Shown piece by piece: positions 23,107-33,988 of a stretch of DNA of 64,000 bases (position 1 is the stretch's first letter; every line of letters starts with the position of its first letter). A program made the position numbers and the translations under genes. The notes under the pieces are model-generated. The model made no database searches. It was not told the origin of the DNA and saw only the letters and a program-made list of their open reading frames with translations. This DNA comes from Filosporella fistucella. Its lineage: Eukaryota; Ascomycota; Leotiomycetes; Helotiales. The DNA is taken from assembly GCA_030077755.1 (NCBI GenBank), contig JAQJZZ010000010.1, positions 5,146,001 through 5,210,000 of the forward strand, in the 5' to 3' direction.

Positions 23107-23731
23107 CTTGCTGGCGACGGAGGTCGATGTCTTGGATAGCTGGAGGAAGAGGAGACGCGCCGACGCGTAGAGTGGAAGTGTAGGATTTAGCGAGCAGACC
23201 ACTATTCTCTCAGGGGTGGCCCTCGCTATTGTCCGTGCAACTGCCAGTCCGTCACTTCACATTTATCCCCGATGCACCAGCACTCCCCCTGAACATGCAT
23301 AAGATTCAATTAAATATATATTCACATATCTGCATATCAAACCAACTCCTTCTAGCTTCTTACTTCTTCACACATTTCCATCGAATATCTGTCAACAGTC
23401 TAGAACAAGAGGGGTATTGTTGGCACTTTTAGCTGAGGGTGGGGTTTTGTGCATCCTTCCAGCCATTGGTCCTTTTCTTGATTTTCTGATTATTTTAGCA
23501 CCTTTCTCAGCGGTGAGATGACAGAAATGGCGTTCTCTTGTCAGCATCAATTGGTGCGACTGATCTAACTGTTGGTGGCCCTTTATCTGTCCGTACACCC
23601 TCCTCACACCTTTCTTTTGCTATGTTTTCTTATCTCACTCTCACACCTCACATTCCTCACCAACTGCATTTCTATTTTCATCTCATTTCCCTTCCCTTAC
23701 TCTTCCTCTTCTCTTATCCAAATATTTCACA
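23107..23731. other. Divergent promoter region between MSH3 and 2EXR gene
   Basis: About 620 bp with no gene. The plus-strand side becomes strongly pyrimidine-rich from 23590 to 23730, typical of a fungal core promoter and 5' leader. Confidence 0.5.
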
Positions 23732-24802
23732 ATGCCTTCAATATACCAACTCCAAACGCTCTCTATGATGAGAGCTTCTCGTTACGAGACAGAAGCCACA
23801 GAAATAGGAGAAGATATCGAATTAACAGAACGTGGTCGAAGCGACTCAGTCGCAGACCTCCTGGCTTTCCACATGAACATCAAATCCCACTCTGACACCA
23901 CAACCTTCTCTTCTCTGCCCACCGAGCTCCGTCTTATGATCTGGGCTTTCGCAATCCCCCCATCTACGATCCATCGTATATCACTCCATCTAAGTCCCTA
24001 TACACGGGGCTCATCCAACGAACACGCATATCCCATCTCGGCGCCCCGGATCCCAACTATCTTACATATCAACCACGAGTCCCGTTCAGTCGGCCTCTCT
24101 ATCTTCAAATTAGGATTCTCAGCTTTTCCTTCCAAGACTTTATTTCAGCGTTTCCCGAAAACATATTGGGATCCCGTGAACGATTCACTCTATCTTCCTT
24201 CCATCCAGCCGCCAAAAAGCCATAATATCCGACTCAGTCTCAATTTCGGAGAAGCATTCGATGAAGATGGCATCTCAGAACATACTGTCAATCCCACGTT
24301 TCCTCTCCAAGGAGACGCAAGTCAGCTAGGCTACTCGTCAACACATTCTCTTCTCTCCCTAGTTCAAAACCTAGCTCTACCCTGGAACCACCGCGTCGCT
24401 TCAGGAATGTCACTTGATTCTCCTTGGCTGTTGCGTTGGTTATCTTCTTTCCCTCAGCTTCTGAAAGTCACGTTTTTGATCGATCATTTCCCGGCTTGGT
24501 ATCGAGCGGGAGAGATTGTGGTTTGGGAGGCGGAAAGTGTAGAATTAGAGGATGGACTCGCGCTTGGATTGGGGGGTGAGAAGGGAACGTTAGGAGAGAT
24601 TTGTGAAGAGGTGGAGAAGAGGATGAGAGAGTGGAAGGAGAATGAGAATGAGATGAAAGGATGGGGGACACTTGTTGTGGAGGTTTTGATTATGGGGAAT
24701 AGGAAGACAAGGACGGTAGGGGAGTTTTGTGTCAAGTCTAAATCGAAGGCTGCTGGTGAGGGTATCGGAGCGCTTATGGGGTTAAGGAGGATGGGGACTT
24801 GA
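23732..24802 (+). CDS. 2EXR-domain protein
   Basis: Single exon, 356 aa. Residues about 62-90 read TFSSLPTELRLMIWAFAIPP, and further on RIPTILHINHESRSVGLSIF and YWDPVNDSLYLPS follow. These are the conserved blocks of the fungal 2EXR domain (F-x-LP-E-R--IW...P-(I/V)L--(N/C)-ESR). The molecular role of this family is unknown. The C-terminal half is rich in Glu/Lys and has no recognised motif. The start follows a CT-rich leader. No anomaly seen. Confidence 0.85.
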   Translation: MPSIYQLQTLSMMRASRYETEATEIGEDIELTERGRSDSVADLLAFHMNIKSHSDTTTFSSLPTELRLMIWAFAIPPSTIHRISLHLSPYTRGSSNEHAYPISAPRIPTILHINHESRSVGLSIFKLGFSAFPSKTLFQRFPKTYWDPVNDSLYLPSIQPPKSHNIRLSLNFGEAFDEDGISEHTVNPTFPLQGDASQLGYSSTHSLLSLVQNLALPWNHRVASGMSLDSPWLLRWLSSFPQLLKVTFLIDHFPAWYRAGEIVVWEAESVELEDGLALGLGGEKGTLGEICEEVEKRMREWKENENEMKGWGTLVVEVLIMGNRKTRTVGEFCVKSKSKAAGEGIGALMGLRRMGT

Positions 24803-26131
24803 GTCAAGCGATGTATGAGAGGGGACAGAACCTTCAGGGATGAGATGGTGGATGTGATTCCTTCATAGAGGGGCATCTTTGTATTAGAATATTGACAAGA
24901 TTTATGACATGTATATCTTCTTCGAATAGCCTACGAGTATTCCCAGAAGCTTTCCGCGGTGACAGGCGAGGAAGGCTATAGAGGAGACAGCCACCAGCCC
25001 ACTTGATAGAGTCTATCGCTACAGAGTTTTACTTGCCGTATGATAGATGGCAGGTCACACTGCCATGTCCCATCGCATTACCATTTGTGATATTTCTTAA
25101 TCAGGGTTTACGTGGTGCATGTTTACTCACATAAATCCCAAATGACAGCCGTGACATGATTCTCGACTTCGTCAATCCCCTCTTTTTCGGAGCCTGCCAC
25201 TATCTACCTGTGGGCCTCCGCAAAGATTTCTAGCTCCTGTCCAATGGATCAGTGTGCTCGTCATGAGGATTCTAGCCACATCTATATGCAAGTCGTGCTC
25301 TCCGATTTCAATAGCACATCCACTTGTGTCAATGTGCCAGATCACCTCGTGTACATGATATGGGTGTACGGATAGAGAATGGACTGTCTTGTTTGCAGAC
25401 ACCTAAGATCCTGCGCTAGGTAACTTCTTGCGTCGATGCTGGGACATGACATTCGTGGAGGAATATCTCATTGGCATGGAGCTCCGGTGGTGCATTTAAA
25501 GCTCCAGGAGGAACAGGTATTTCGAATACATCTTCCCGAATGCTGGAGTTTTCGATGGCCGCGGGGTCGGTCTCTTCAATCTTGGAGGTTGATATGCTCT
25601 CTGGACCACAGAGAGCAGATATCTCGCTGATAATGTTTCGACATTTGGGAGATATGCGGAGCTAATACGAGGCTGCCCCAGTTCTGTTTTCGTTAGCCAA
25701 GTTCCTACGAAGTGCCAATGTGTCAAAAAGTTGGACTTTCTCTAAGTGGTGACTGCTTCACCATGCTTTTTACTCGTTTCTTGGGTTACGAAATTTCGCT
25801 GCGTTGTGTAACATGGACCAGTTAAGGTTGGTTGCTTTCCAGCTATACCATATTTAAATAGCGTACCTATTAGCACGCCATCTGCAGCATGATTATAGCA
25901 TTGCGGGTGGCAATGATGCCGCCTCACAGTGTCTCAAAATTGAAGCTGGTGAAGCAGTTCATCGAATCGGCACGGGGGTACGTTTCGCCGATGCTAGTAC
26001 AGGTGTAGAGCTACAAGGGATGACTAGCACAGAGACAATGTTCAAAATCTAGGAAACAACTTATTGAACAAATTAAGCTATCAATCTTCATGGTCCATTG
26101 ATCATCCTATATAGGTACTTTCAGGAGATGA
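24803..26131. other. Intergenic, with possible decayed coding fragment
   Basis: 1.3 kb with no intact gene. A minus-strand stretch at 25172..25660 looks like old coding sequence and is listed separately. Confidence 0.4.
25172..25660 (-). pseudogene. Possible decayed coding fragment, unidentified
   Basis: On the minus strand one frame reads as an ordinary protein segment (CRNIISEISALCGPES, then EETDPAAIENSS, then VFEIPVPPGALNAPPELHANE) and ends at a stop. A second, shifted frame (SVHPYHVHEVIWHIDTSGC, then EIGEHDLHIDVARILM) continues it. No start codon or credible introns join the pieces; the gap between them is only about 20 bp. I do not recognise the family. It could also be an unrecognised multi-exon gene. 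Confidence 0.3.
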
Positions 26132-27427
26132 TCACTGTCCCGACTTTACAGCCTGATGCTCCGTTTCCTCCATCCACGTGACGACCTTCAGGAATGCCTT
26201 CAACCACTGAAACTCTCTCTTATCATGGGGTTTTGTTTTCCTCACAGGACAACGGTGCAGAGCTGCTGCAATATCAGGAGAGTGTTCCTTCTTCGTTGTG
26301 AGGAATTTGGGCTTTTTCTTCTCTCCAGTCGAACCCTTCGGATTCCAGTCGATGCGGGGCACGACTAGTAGAGGAGAGCCTGTGTAGACAAACATAAGGC
26401 CATTCTGGACAATCTTCAGAGCTTCCAGAATCTCAGCGGGATAGTATGAGCCTTGCGCCGCATTTGTATCAGAATGTGGCATCTCATGAGCTTTCCAGCC
26501 TTCCGATTTTCCTCCAACTTTTTCATTGAAGTGCTCGGCGGATTCAGACTCGGTCTTATTCTCGAATTGGATTCGTTTTTCGTCTAACGACAAGCCATTC
26601 AGCTTTACTTCCACGCTTTCCGGTTCGATATCTGGTAGCGGATGCTTAGAAACCATGTCCAGGTAAAGCCACAAGTAACGATCATATGGTATCAGATCAA
26701 GATAGTCAAACTCAGTTGAACACTTATTCTTGGCGCCGTGGTCAAGCTTGTCATCCCGTCTGATTTTCTTTGCCCGACTACGAAAGTTATCGGCGATATG
26801 TTGAGTGTTCTTCCGGAGACCATCTTGCGACGGGTCAAGCAGCTTCTTCAACAAGATCTTTCCAGGAAATGTAGAGATGATCTCGGCGGCAATCTCATGC
26901 TGACGTGCTTTGATGGCATTGATTTGCAATTTGACTGCTTTGATCCACTCCCATCTCTCTCGAAATTTCTGAACTGTGGTGTTTCCAAAACCTTGAGGAT
27001 AGGCGGACTTCGAGTATTGCTGGAGGAGTTCGAGGTCAATGAGTGGTAGATCCAAAGCCTTTTCCACACTAGCAATCATCCAAGACTTAAGCTTTTCGGG
27101 GTGGATACCTTTCATCGACGCCGCAGCTGTCTTCAAATATCTTTCCCTATACGAACTGAGTACAGATACATTTTGGAATGCTCGAATCTCTACGAGGATA
27201 TTGAAATAGCCGACAACATTGGAAATAAGCCAAGTTGATACGAAAACTCTCCGATAATACATATGTGTCATGACACATTCAACGAGATATTGATTCTGAT
27301 GACTGAGGATCTGGAGAACTTTGTAAAGAGGCAAGTCATTCAAGACATTGTGAACGAGTTCCCGAGGAAGTGTTGCGAGGCTGCGAACCAATTTTGGCGC
27401 GGTGTCTTGGGGATTTGATTTTTCCAT
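26132..27427 (-). CDS. F-box-like hypothetical protein
   Basis: Single exon, 431 aa. Residues about 14-60 (LATLPRELVHNVLNDLPLYKVLQILSH) match the F-box pattern LPxEL-x-I/V-L-xLP--xL, suggesting a substrate adaptor of an SCF ubiquitin ligase. The remainder is mainly helical and polar, with no LRR or WD repeats. It contains KILLKKLLDPSQDG and, near the end, EFQWLKAFLKVVTWMEETE. Target unknown. The gene is divergent from the SDR gene at 27714, with 286 bp between starts. Confidence 0.7.
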   Translation of the reverse strand: MEKSNPQDTAPKLVRSLATLPRELVHNVLNDLPLYKVLQILSHQNQYLVECVMTHMYYRRVFVSTWLISNVVGYFNILVEIRAFQNVSVLSSYRERYLKTAAASMKGIHPEKLKSWMIASVEKALDLPLIDLELLQQYSKSAYPQGFGNTTVQKFRERWEWIKAVKLQINAIKARQHEIAAEIISTFPGKILLKKLLDPSQDGLRKNTQHIADNFRSRAKKIRRDDKLDHGAKNKCSTEFDYLDLIPYDRYLWLYLDMVSKHPLPDIEPESVEVKLNGLSLDEKRIQFENKTESESAEHFNEKVGGKSEGWKAHEMPHSDTNAAQGSYYPAEILEALKIVQNGLMFVYTGSPLLVVPRIDWNPKGSTGEKKKPKFLTTKKEHSPDIAAALHRCPVRKTKPHDKREFQWLKAFLKVVTWMEETEHQAVKSGQ

Positions 27428-27713
27428 TGTTGCGAGAGCCTTCTCTGCTCACAAGTGAAAAATCGAGTTTTGGGAGAAGAACAGAACTTTTAGAAACGAG
27501 AGATGAGCCGAGCATGTACGGTGACTCAAAAGCAGGCGACAACAGAAATGCCAAGATACGAAGGATTCAATTGTGCCGGGGAGGGAATTACAATTGTCCG
27601 GTCTGTCTAGCCTTTTCGACTCATCTTCTTGCTCGACTTTTCAGCGATCGATTACACTCCGTATATGAACGTGACGAGATCAAGGTTGTGATATCTCCAG
27701 ACGACTAGAATAA

Positions 27714-29453
27714 ATGTTAAACACGGAAGCATCTTGCCGGGAGTTCTTGGCAGCAGAGGATCCAACAACCATCGCCTTTCAGATTCGCCGAGACCAGGAA
27801 TTTTGTCAATCACAAAAATTGCCAAGTATACTGGTTCACTATCTCCCGCCCGTGGGCTCATTGTCTGCTGACAAGATTTCACTTTGTTTATTCCCTGAAA
27901 CTGCCAGGTACGGTCGCTCCATTACCAGAGCCCAATATGCCGGAACCGTTCAAAGTATCAAATCGTACTTGGAGTCGATGGCACATATTCCTCAAGGTCC
28001 AAAACTTCCAGCCGTCCCTGTAGATGATACAGTTCCTTCGAAGAAAGACATAGAAAGCACTTTAAGCGTACTTGACTTTTTCACGAAACGAGGTCAAGTG
28101 AATATCAATCTCAACACACCTCTCCAAGAAGTCGTCCAAATATTACAAGGTCAGCTCCAGAATGAGTCTATTGATCTAAAAGGCAACTCGTCGCTTCCGA
28201 TACAACGAGACATGAAGGTTCAAGAGAAGAAATGCTACATTTGTCAATTTCTCCTCATCTCGCCTCATTTGCAGTATCCGTCGCTGTGTAAGTCATGTGG
28301 GGACTTCAACCTCGCCAGTTGTGATATTTCACTGCCTAACACTCTCAACCTCAAGAGCAGAACAGCTCTTGTAACAGGAGGAAGAGTCAATCTTGGATAT
28401 CATACAGCTTTACGTCTTTTACGTTGCGGGGCAAAGGTCATGGTGACCTCTCGATACCCTCGTGATGCTGAAACGAGGTTCTTGAGCGAGATTGATTCTC
28501 AAGATTGGAGCAATTCTTTGAGGATCATAGGGGCGGACTTCAGGGCAGCAAAAGATGTGTTTCACCTAGTGGCTGTTGTAAAGGAACAGTTGCATCGTTG
28601 GAATGAAAGCAGTGTTAAGAAATTGGATATTCTGATCAACAATGCTGCGCAAACGCTAACAGATCCTTTGGAAAAGGAGCGGCATGCTGTCGAAAGAGAA
28701 CAAAAATTGATTGCTCAAGACCCAAACTCAATATACGTATTGAGCCAATCGAAATATCAAGTCCGCATCAGAGGTGGAGTGCAAAGCTCGCACCTCCTGG
28801 AATTCGAGAAAAGCCAGCCTGGAGAGAGGACAGGAGGACTGCCACCCTTCAGTAGCGATACTATCGCTTCTATCGCTCAGCCAGACGATACGATCTCTGC
28901 GTATCATCCTGAACCAAAATCATCATGGATGCAAACCCTGCACCAAATTCCATACGAAGACGTTGTGTCCGCACATTCCGTCAATACTTTTGTCCCTCTC
29001 ATTCTCATTCGCGAATTACTGCCTCTAATGGGCACATCCAAATCACCTCTCACTTCATCTAAATCAAGCAATCCTCTCGCACACATCATCAACGTCACGT
29101 CTCGTGAAGGTATCTTCGAAGCCAATCCCGATTCATCCTCAAAACGTGGACATCACGTACACACGAATATCACTAAAGCAGCTTTGAACATGATCACCGA
29201 AACCGAGGCAGAGCCAGCTTGGAAAGAGAAAAGGGTTGCGATTAATAGTGTAGATCCAGGATATATGAGCGCTGCGCCGGAGATTGAGCAGAGATGGAGG
29301 GAGAAAGGTAGAGAGGCATGTCCGATTGGGTGGGAAGATGGAGCTGGAAGGGTACTATGGCCTATCGCTATGGGAGAGAAAGGACAGCCTGTATGGGGAA
29401 GATTATTGAAGCATTTCGGGGCTGTGGAAGTGAATGTTGGGGCTGGAAGGTAG
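27714..29453 (+). CDS. Zinc-ribbon plus short-chain dehydrogenase/reductase-fold protein
   Basis: Single exon, 579 aa. Residues about 1-170 have no recognised fold. Near 174-202 there is a CxxC...CxxC pair (CYIC, CKSC), a likely zinc ribbon. The SDR Rossmann domain follows: TALVTGGRVNLGYHTALRLL (cofactor glycine motif with Asn replacing one Gly), ADFRAAKD, DILINNAAQT (NNAG-type), and INVTSREG in place of the catalytic-Ser strand. The usual YxxxK position reads TNITKAALNM, so Lys is kept but the catalytic Tyr is Thr. A long insert of about 90 residues separates NNAA from the Ser region. Related eukaryotic proteins of this architecture also seem to lack the Tyr (from memory, not checked). Reaction unknown. 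Confidence 0.75.
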   Translation: MLNTEASCREFLAAEDPTTIAFQIRRDQEFCQSQKLPSILVHYLPPVGSLSADKISLCLFPETARYGRSITRAQYAGTVQSIKSYLESMAHIPQGPKLPAVPVDDTVPSKKDIESTLSVLDFFTKRGQVNINLNTPLQEVVQILQGQLQNESIDLKGNSSLPIQRDMKVQEKKCYICQFLLISPHLQYPSLCKSCGDFNLASCDISLPNTLNLKSRTALVTGGRVNLGYHTALRLLRCGAKVMVTSRYPRDAETRFLSEIDSQDWSNSLRIIGADFRAAKDVFHLVAVVKEQLHRWNESSVKKLDILINNAAQTLTDPLEKERHAVEREQKLIAQDPNSIYVLSQSKYQVRIRGGVQSSHLLEFEKSQPGERTGGLPPFSSDTIASIAQPDDTISAYHPEPKSSWMQTLHQIPYEDVVSAHSVNTFVPLILIRELLPLMGTSKSPLTSSKSSNPLAHIINVTSREGIFEANPDSSSKRGHHVHTNITKAALNMITETEAEPAWKEKRVAINSVDPGYMSAAPEIEQRWREKGREACPIGWEDGAGRVLWPIAMGEKGQPVWGRLLKHFGAVEVNVGAGR

Positions 29454-30467
29454 TTTGTTATATCACTACTCGATTATACAAAGTACGAATTTCCAGGGGT
29501 CATGCACTAGTAATGCAGGGCAATTGTTGTGATCTCAGCTATCTCGTAAGCATGGATCAGTATGTATGATCATCTTATTACTCTTCAACAATTATGAAAC
29601 AAAATGCCTTGTGGTTTGGATAGTGCATATTTTGGTGCGGGGTACGGGATGAGTTCTTTCATACTTCGCTGCAATCGCCTTATTGGCCTTATATTCGGGG
29701 TTTCAGGAGTCAGCTGGGGGCGAAATCTCAAGTTTGTAGAAGCTAGATCATTGTGGAGCGAGGTCAGTATGATCTTGGCTTCGAAATTCCTGAATGTTGT
29801 GAGCCCAGTCTAGAGAATTCTCTGGCCTCAGCGAAATAGTCAGACCATACCTTCTGCTATATAATTTTAGTCCAGTAGTATTGAAGACTCGGCGGTTCTG
29901 TTTCATCAAGGCACCGTTCGATACAGCGATCACAACTCATCCAAGACTTGGAGAATTATCAATTTTATTCAGTTCAACATCCCAGGTAAGTCTTGTAGTA
30001 TTATTTCACATCTCTACTGCTTTATAACTACATCTAATCTTTACTTGGAGCAGGAAGAATTCGCAGATCCATTTCATTGAGATTAGACACCTCTTCCTCA
30101 ACCTCCTTACGAGCCTCATGAAAATATGTTCGTATACCAGTCCATCTAGTATGGATCTTAGGAATAATGACCTGTTCATCTGTACCTGGTTGCATGTCTG
30201 TAGGGCGAGGCGTGCGTCCGATTGTCAATCCAAATGGTATTGCCCTTCTTGGGGTACAATTTAACGATGACGATAAGCTCAGCGAGATACTGGTAGTATG
30301 GTCTGATATGATGAGAGAAGCATGAATGAGATCGAAAATTGAAAGCCGATATCTGTTGGCAAGCTTGTATTGGAAATAGAGAGGCTGATTGTACAATACA
30401 TTCAGTTGTCAGAATCTGCTTCTGCTAGCTGGGCAGTCACCGGTCGTCTAACCGTGCAGGTGCGTCA
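29454..30467. other. Gene-poor region
   Basis: 1 kb with no confident gene. A minus-strand frame 30396..30034 (120 codons, ending EVSNLNEMDLRILPAPSKD) may be a relic or terminal exon, but no family is recognised and no start context is seen. Confidence 0.35.
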
Positions 30468-30723
30468 TCAAACGTATCTCCAGTACTTCAAAGATGGGGC
30501 AGCATCTGTGTATTTGAGAGGGTATAATTGTGAACAGGCAACAACACTCCACAAGACCATTTGCATAGGTATCCACCGACCAGGTCCCTAAAGACATGTA
30601 AGGTCAGCTCTGGGCCTCTTATATTTGTGACGAATCGACGTACTATCCTTTTCGATACCAACTGAGAGGGTAACTCAGCACAGAGGAATGACAATTTGAA
30701 GGCAGCATTTCTGAGATTGAAGG
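30468..30723 (-). pseudogene. N-terminal half of an allantoate-permease-type MFS transporter (relic)
   Basis: On the minus strand, exon 30723..30644 (FNLRNAAFKLSFLCAELPSQ then LVSKRI), a good intron (GTACGT...TTTAG, 46 bp) and exon 30597..30468 (GPGRWIPMQMVLWSVVACSQ) read as TM2-TM3 of Dal5-type permeases. Then the frame meets a stop. The first exon(s) are missing or unrecognisable and the protein ends after about three helices. The matching C-terminal half lies on the opposite strand 230 bp away, so the gene is rearranged and non-functional. Confidence 0.75.
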
Positions 30724-30840
30724 CTGCAATGAATTAACTGCGATCTCTACATTTTGAGAGTTAGCTCACCATTGGTGCACAATCATAGGTGTTCTCGCTC
30801 CGACAGGTCAAGCTATCACCCCAAAGCGGCTTTATAAATC

Positions 30841-30857
30841 GATGATAGACTATCATC
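30841..30857. repeat. Perfect 17-bp palindrome at the junction of two MFS half-genes
   Basis: GATGATAG-A-CTATCATC: 8-bp arms with a 1-bp centre. It lies between the minus-strand N-terminal and plus-strand C-terminal pieces. Confidence 0.85.
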
Positions 30858-30935
30858 TATAGCCACTGTAAGTAAAGCGTTCAAATATACTCATGTTTAT
30901 GCTAAATGTTTTGAAGTTATGTTCTATGATTTGTC

Positions 30936-31717
30936 TTCATGGTGCCAATGAGTAAGTTCAATCACTTTACATTGTTGAAGACCACTAACGTATTACTTTA
31001 GCTCCACCATCCCAATACCTTACACTCAGTTTACGAGATCTTGGATTTGATACTGTTCAAGCAAATTTGCTTGTTATTCCTAGCCAGGTTGGACATATTA
31101 TCACAATGATGGGGGTCACTTGGCTCTCTCAGACAGGATCCGTCATATGCTGCATCAGCAGTAACGGGTCAGCTGTGGGCTCTCCCATTCTTGGTGGCTT
31201 TATATATCATTAATCCTGCAACGACTAACAAATGGGCCATTTGGGCTGCTGTGTCGCTTCTGCTTTATTATCCGTCTGCACATGCTGTTCAAGTCGGTTC
31301 GTATCCTATTTCCTTCCGTCACGTTCTACCTCCATTACACTCTGCTGATAGCCCCAGGTTGGAACTCCCAAAATTCAGACACAGTCCGCTCTCGTACAGT
31401 CTCTGCTGCTATGTACAACATGTTTTGCCAGGCTTCAGGTATCGTGGTATCGAACATCTACCGCGAGGACGACAAATCGAGGTATAAACGAGGAAATAGA
31501 ACTCTTGTTTCAATTATCAATGGCAACATTGTATTATATGCTCTTGTAGGGGCTTTACTATCGGTGGGAAAATAGGAGAAGAGACAGGATCTGGAATAGC
31601 TGGACTGCAGAACAGAAGGAGGATTACGCCAGGAATACCAAAGTGGAGGGAAATAAAAGATTGGACTTCAGGTTTGCAGTATTGACACAATCGGAGTTGA
31701 TTGAGGTGGAAAACTAA
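30936..31717 (+). pseudogene. C-terminal half of an allantoate-permease-type MFS transporter (relic)
   Basis: Plus-strand fragments in order: FMVPM, an intron at 30952..31001, PPSQYLTLSLRDLGFDTVQA, SQVGHIITMMGVTWLSQ, then in a shifted frame [20 protein letters not shown], another intron, [35 protein letters not shown] and [11 protein letters not shown]. After a further frameshift near 31553 come [20 protein letters not shown] and FRFAVLTQSELIEVEN, ending at a TAA. This is the second half of a Dal5/allantoate permease family protein. At least two frameshifts (near 31145 and 31553) and an in-frame TGA at 30927 mark decay. Confidence 0.85.
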
Positions 31718-32002
31718 GCACCAATTTCGGGGCTTTACGTTCGGGGAATGAGTGGGGTGGATCTGTGCGTGGAGAATAATTATTTTCAGTGATAGATTTT
31801 GCCAAAATTTCGAGCAGATTATAGACGAGGATTGGTTTCGAAGTGGATTGGAATTCAAAGTGGTTGAAGCCGATCGTTAAATATCAAGCACTTCATTGAC
31901 ATTGGTGTATTTTTGGCGCACTCTCTAAGGTAATATTCTATACCCAGCTCCGCTCCGGTATTTTGCGATTTCTTCTCCCGCGAGGCTCTTACGAATTTCA
32001 TC
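31718..32002. other. Short intergenic stretch
   Basis: 285 bp between the MFS relic and the phosphotransferase stop. Nothing recognised. Confidence 0.5.
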
Positions 32003-33259
32003 CTAAGAATAGTTTATGCTCTGCTTTGACACCATCTGAGTGAAGAAGCAAGCAAGCTCACTTTTCTCAAACCACTGTTTGTCTTTCTCCCATGCATTCA
32101 ACACGATATCTCTCCCAAATCTAGCAACCTCCTCAACTTGAGTAGGTGATCCCCAACCCCTGTCCAGGAGACCAAAGGCTAGAATATGGACACCGATTTG
32201 CAATATAGTACGCCAGACTAGATCCTCCTCTTGAGCCCCCAAGCCTTCAGCATATCCCTGTGCTATCCATAAACCAGCATCCGTCTTCTTAAACATCCAC
32301 TTTTCCAGAAATTCACCAATGATCTCTCCGTGGTCTAGCGCAGGCACGCCAAGTTGTGCGTTTTCCCAGTCGACGACGAAAACAGGTATAGTTAGTCCTT
32401 CATTGTAAGTTGTGTTTGGAATTAAGATGCTGGAAATATTAACTACTATAGCGAAACTAACTTTGACTCCATTAACTTACTTTCCGTCCCACCAGTCCCC
32501 ATGAATACCTATCAATATCTCCGAACCACCTTCAAGCTCAACTAAAGCATCCTGTTTAATCTTTTCAAAGGTCTCCCTGCAACCGCCTAGAATACTAGGG
32601 AATTGTTCAATGCGCTGGATCATCCAGTCATAGTTGATCATGTGTTTCAATGCTTGCATGTCGGTGTTGCGTTCAAGTTCTGCGTATATCTCAGGATTAT
32701 GTGATGTATGGTGAAATTTCGTTATATAGATGGCCAATGATTTTCCAAGCTCGTGGAATTGAGGACGGAAGCTCTCAGGAGTCGGAGAAGGATATTCATT
32801 GAGCATATACGTCTTCAGATCAATGCCCTTGGGAAGATACTCTTGGATTTGAGTATGAGTTATGTTGTCGTAAATGTATGGCTTGGGTGTTCTGACCATA
32901 TACTGGGAAGATTTCCCGTGAGAGGAAAGTTCTTGAGTGAAATCTGTCAGGTACTCCAAGCACTTATATTCAATTTCCTAGAAACTGTCAGATATTTGAT
33001 AGCGCTACTGGGAAACAAAATGCTCTACACAACGTTCGATGGGCATCTTGTTGGCAGCTGCAACTGCCATATAGGCTTTTCCATGCTTTACCAAAACATC
33101 CTTCGTTCCGTCCTCTAGGGGTTCAGATAATCTCTCATTGAAAATGAAATTTGCGGATCCTCCAGACAAAGTTTGAAGTGAGGTTGAAGCATATCGAGTG
33201 TTGTTGAGCCAATTGAAGACCTCAGACTTCGTCTCATCTTCTAGATGCTTTGCTGCCAT
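32003..33259 (-). CDS. APH/choline-kinase-type phosphotransferase
   Basis: Three exons: 33259..33029, 32977..32481 and 32429..32003; phases 0 and 2, 384 aa. The N-lobe has LQTLSGGSANFIFN (glycine-rich nucleotide loop) and VLVKHG (ATP-binding Lys). The catalytic loop is HGDWWDGN, with the final Asn created by splicing (AA|C), and the metal-binding motif is VFVVDWEN. These match the aminoglycoside phosphotransferase/methylthioribose-kinase superfamily (HGDxxxxN ... (I/V)DWE). Fungal genomes hold many such genes with unknown small-molecule substrates. The donor of intron 1 is chosen at 33028 (51 bp); a 39-bp alternative would be too short. It is divergent from the Zn2Cys6 regulator, with 730 bp between starts. 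Confidence 0.83.
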
Positions 33260-33988
33260 ATTTGATTGCTGGTAATCTTCTGATAATGTGTGGTACCTGG
33301 GTCGAATTCTGGCATCGTGCGGCTTTTAAGCCCTTTTAAGTAGCTGCCTAGTTGGGATATATCTAGACCTCAATTCGGGTACATTTGAGTGGACTGCTTC
33401 ATGCCTACATATCAGGCTTCATCGTGATTACGTAGATCACCTAAATACATGAACTTTCTAGGCTCCTGGAAAACTATATTTGTAAGCACTAAAAGTGTGA
33501 AGAGCAAGACAAATACTGTACTAGGTATTAGGTATTACAGGCCCGGCTTTCCTGGACCCCCGCTTGCCAAGATTTACCCCGCCAAGGTCATAGGTACCCA
33601 AAACACACAAAGAAATATTTACTCAGAAACAACATGAATAACAAGGCAGTATAAAGCTTCAAAAGACCAGATCAAAATGACAAAGTGATTTGGAAGTTGA
33701 GATTGGTTTTGTTTCTTAATGTTGTGTCCACAAGCTGAGAGCAACGAGCCAATGATACTCAAGGAAATTTGATGACAAATTCGGCCATATTTTTGTACTG
33801 TACTTGTACCCTGACGTCCAGTTCTGCCGTCAACAATGAACCACATCCTGTTTCTCTCTCAACACCACGAACATCTTCTAGAATACTAGATTGCCGAAAA
33901 TTCGGTCTACAAATCTTTATTGTGCGAAATCAGCCTGCCGATTACGATGCCTACCAGCAAAATCTCTGACCCAAGGGCTGAAAAGGGG
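33260..33988. promoter_or_regulatory. Divergent promoter region, phosphotransferase / Zn2Cys6 regulator
   Basis: 730 bp with no supported gene. Shared upstream region of two divergent accessory genes. No repeated motif was recognised. Confidence 0.4.
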
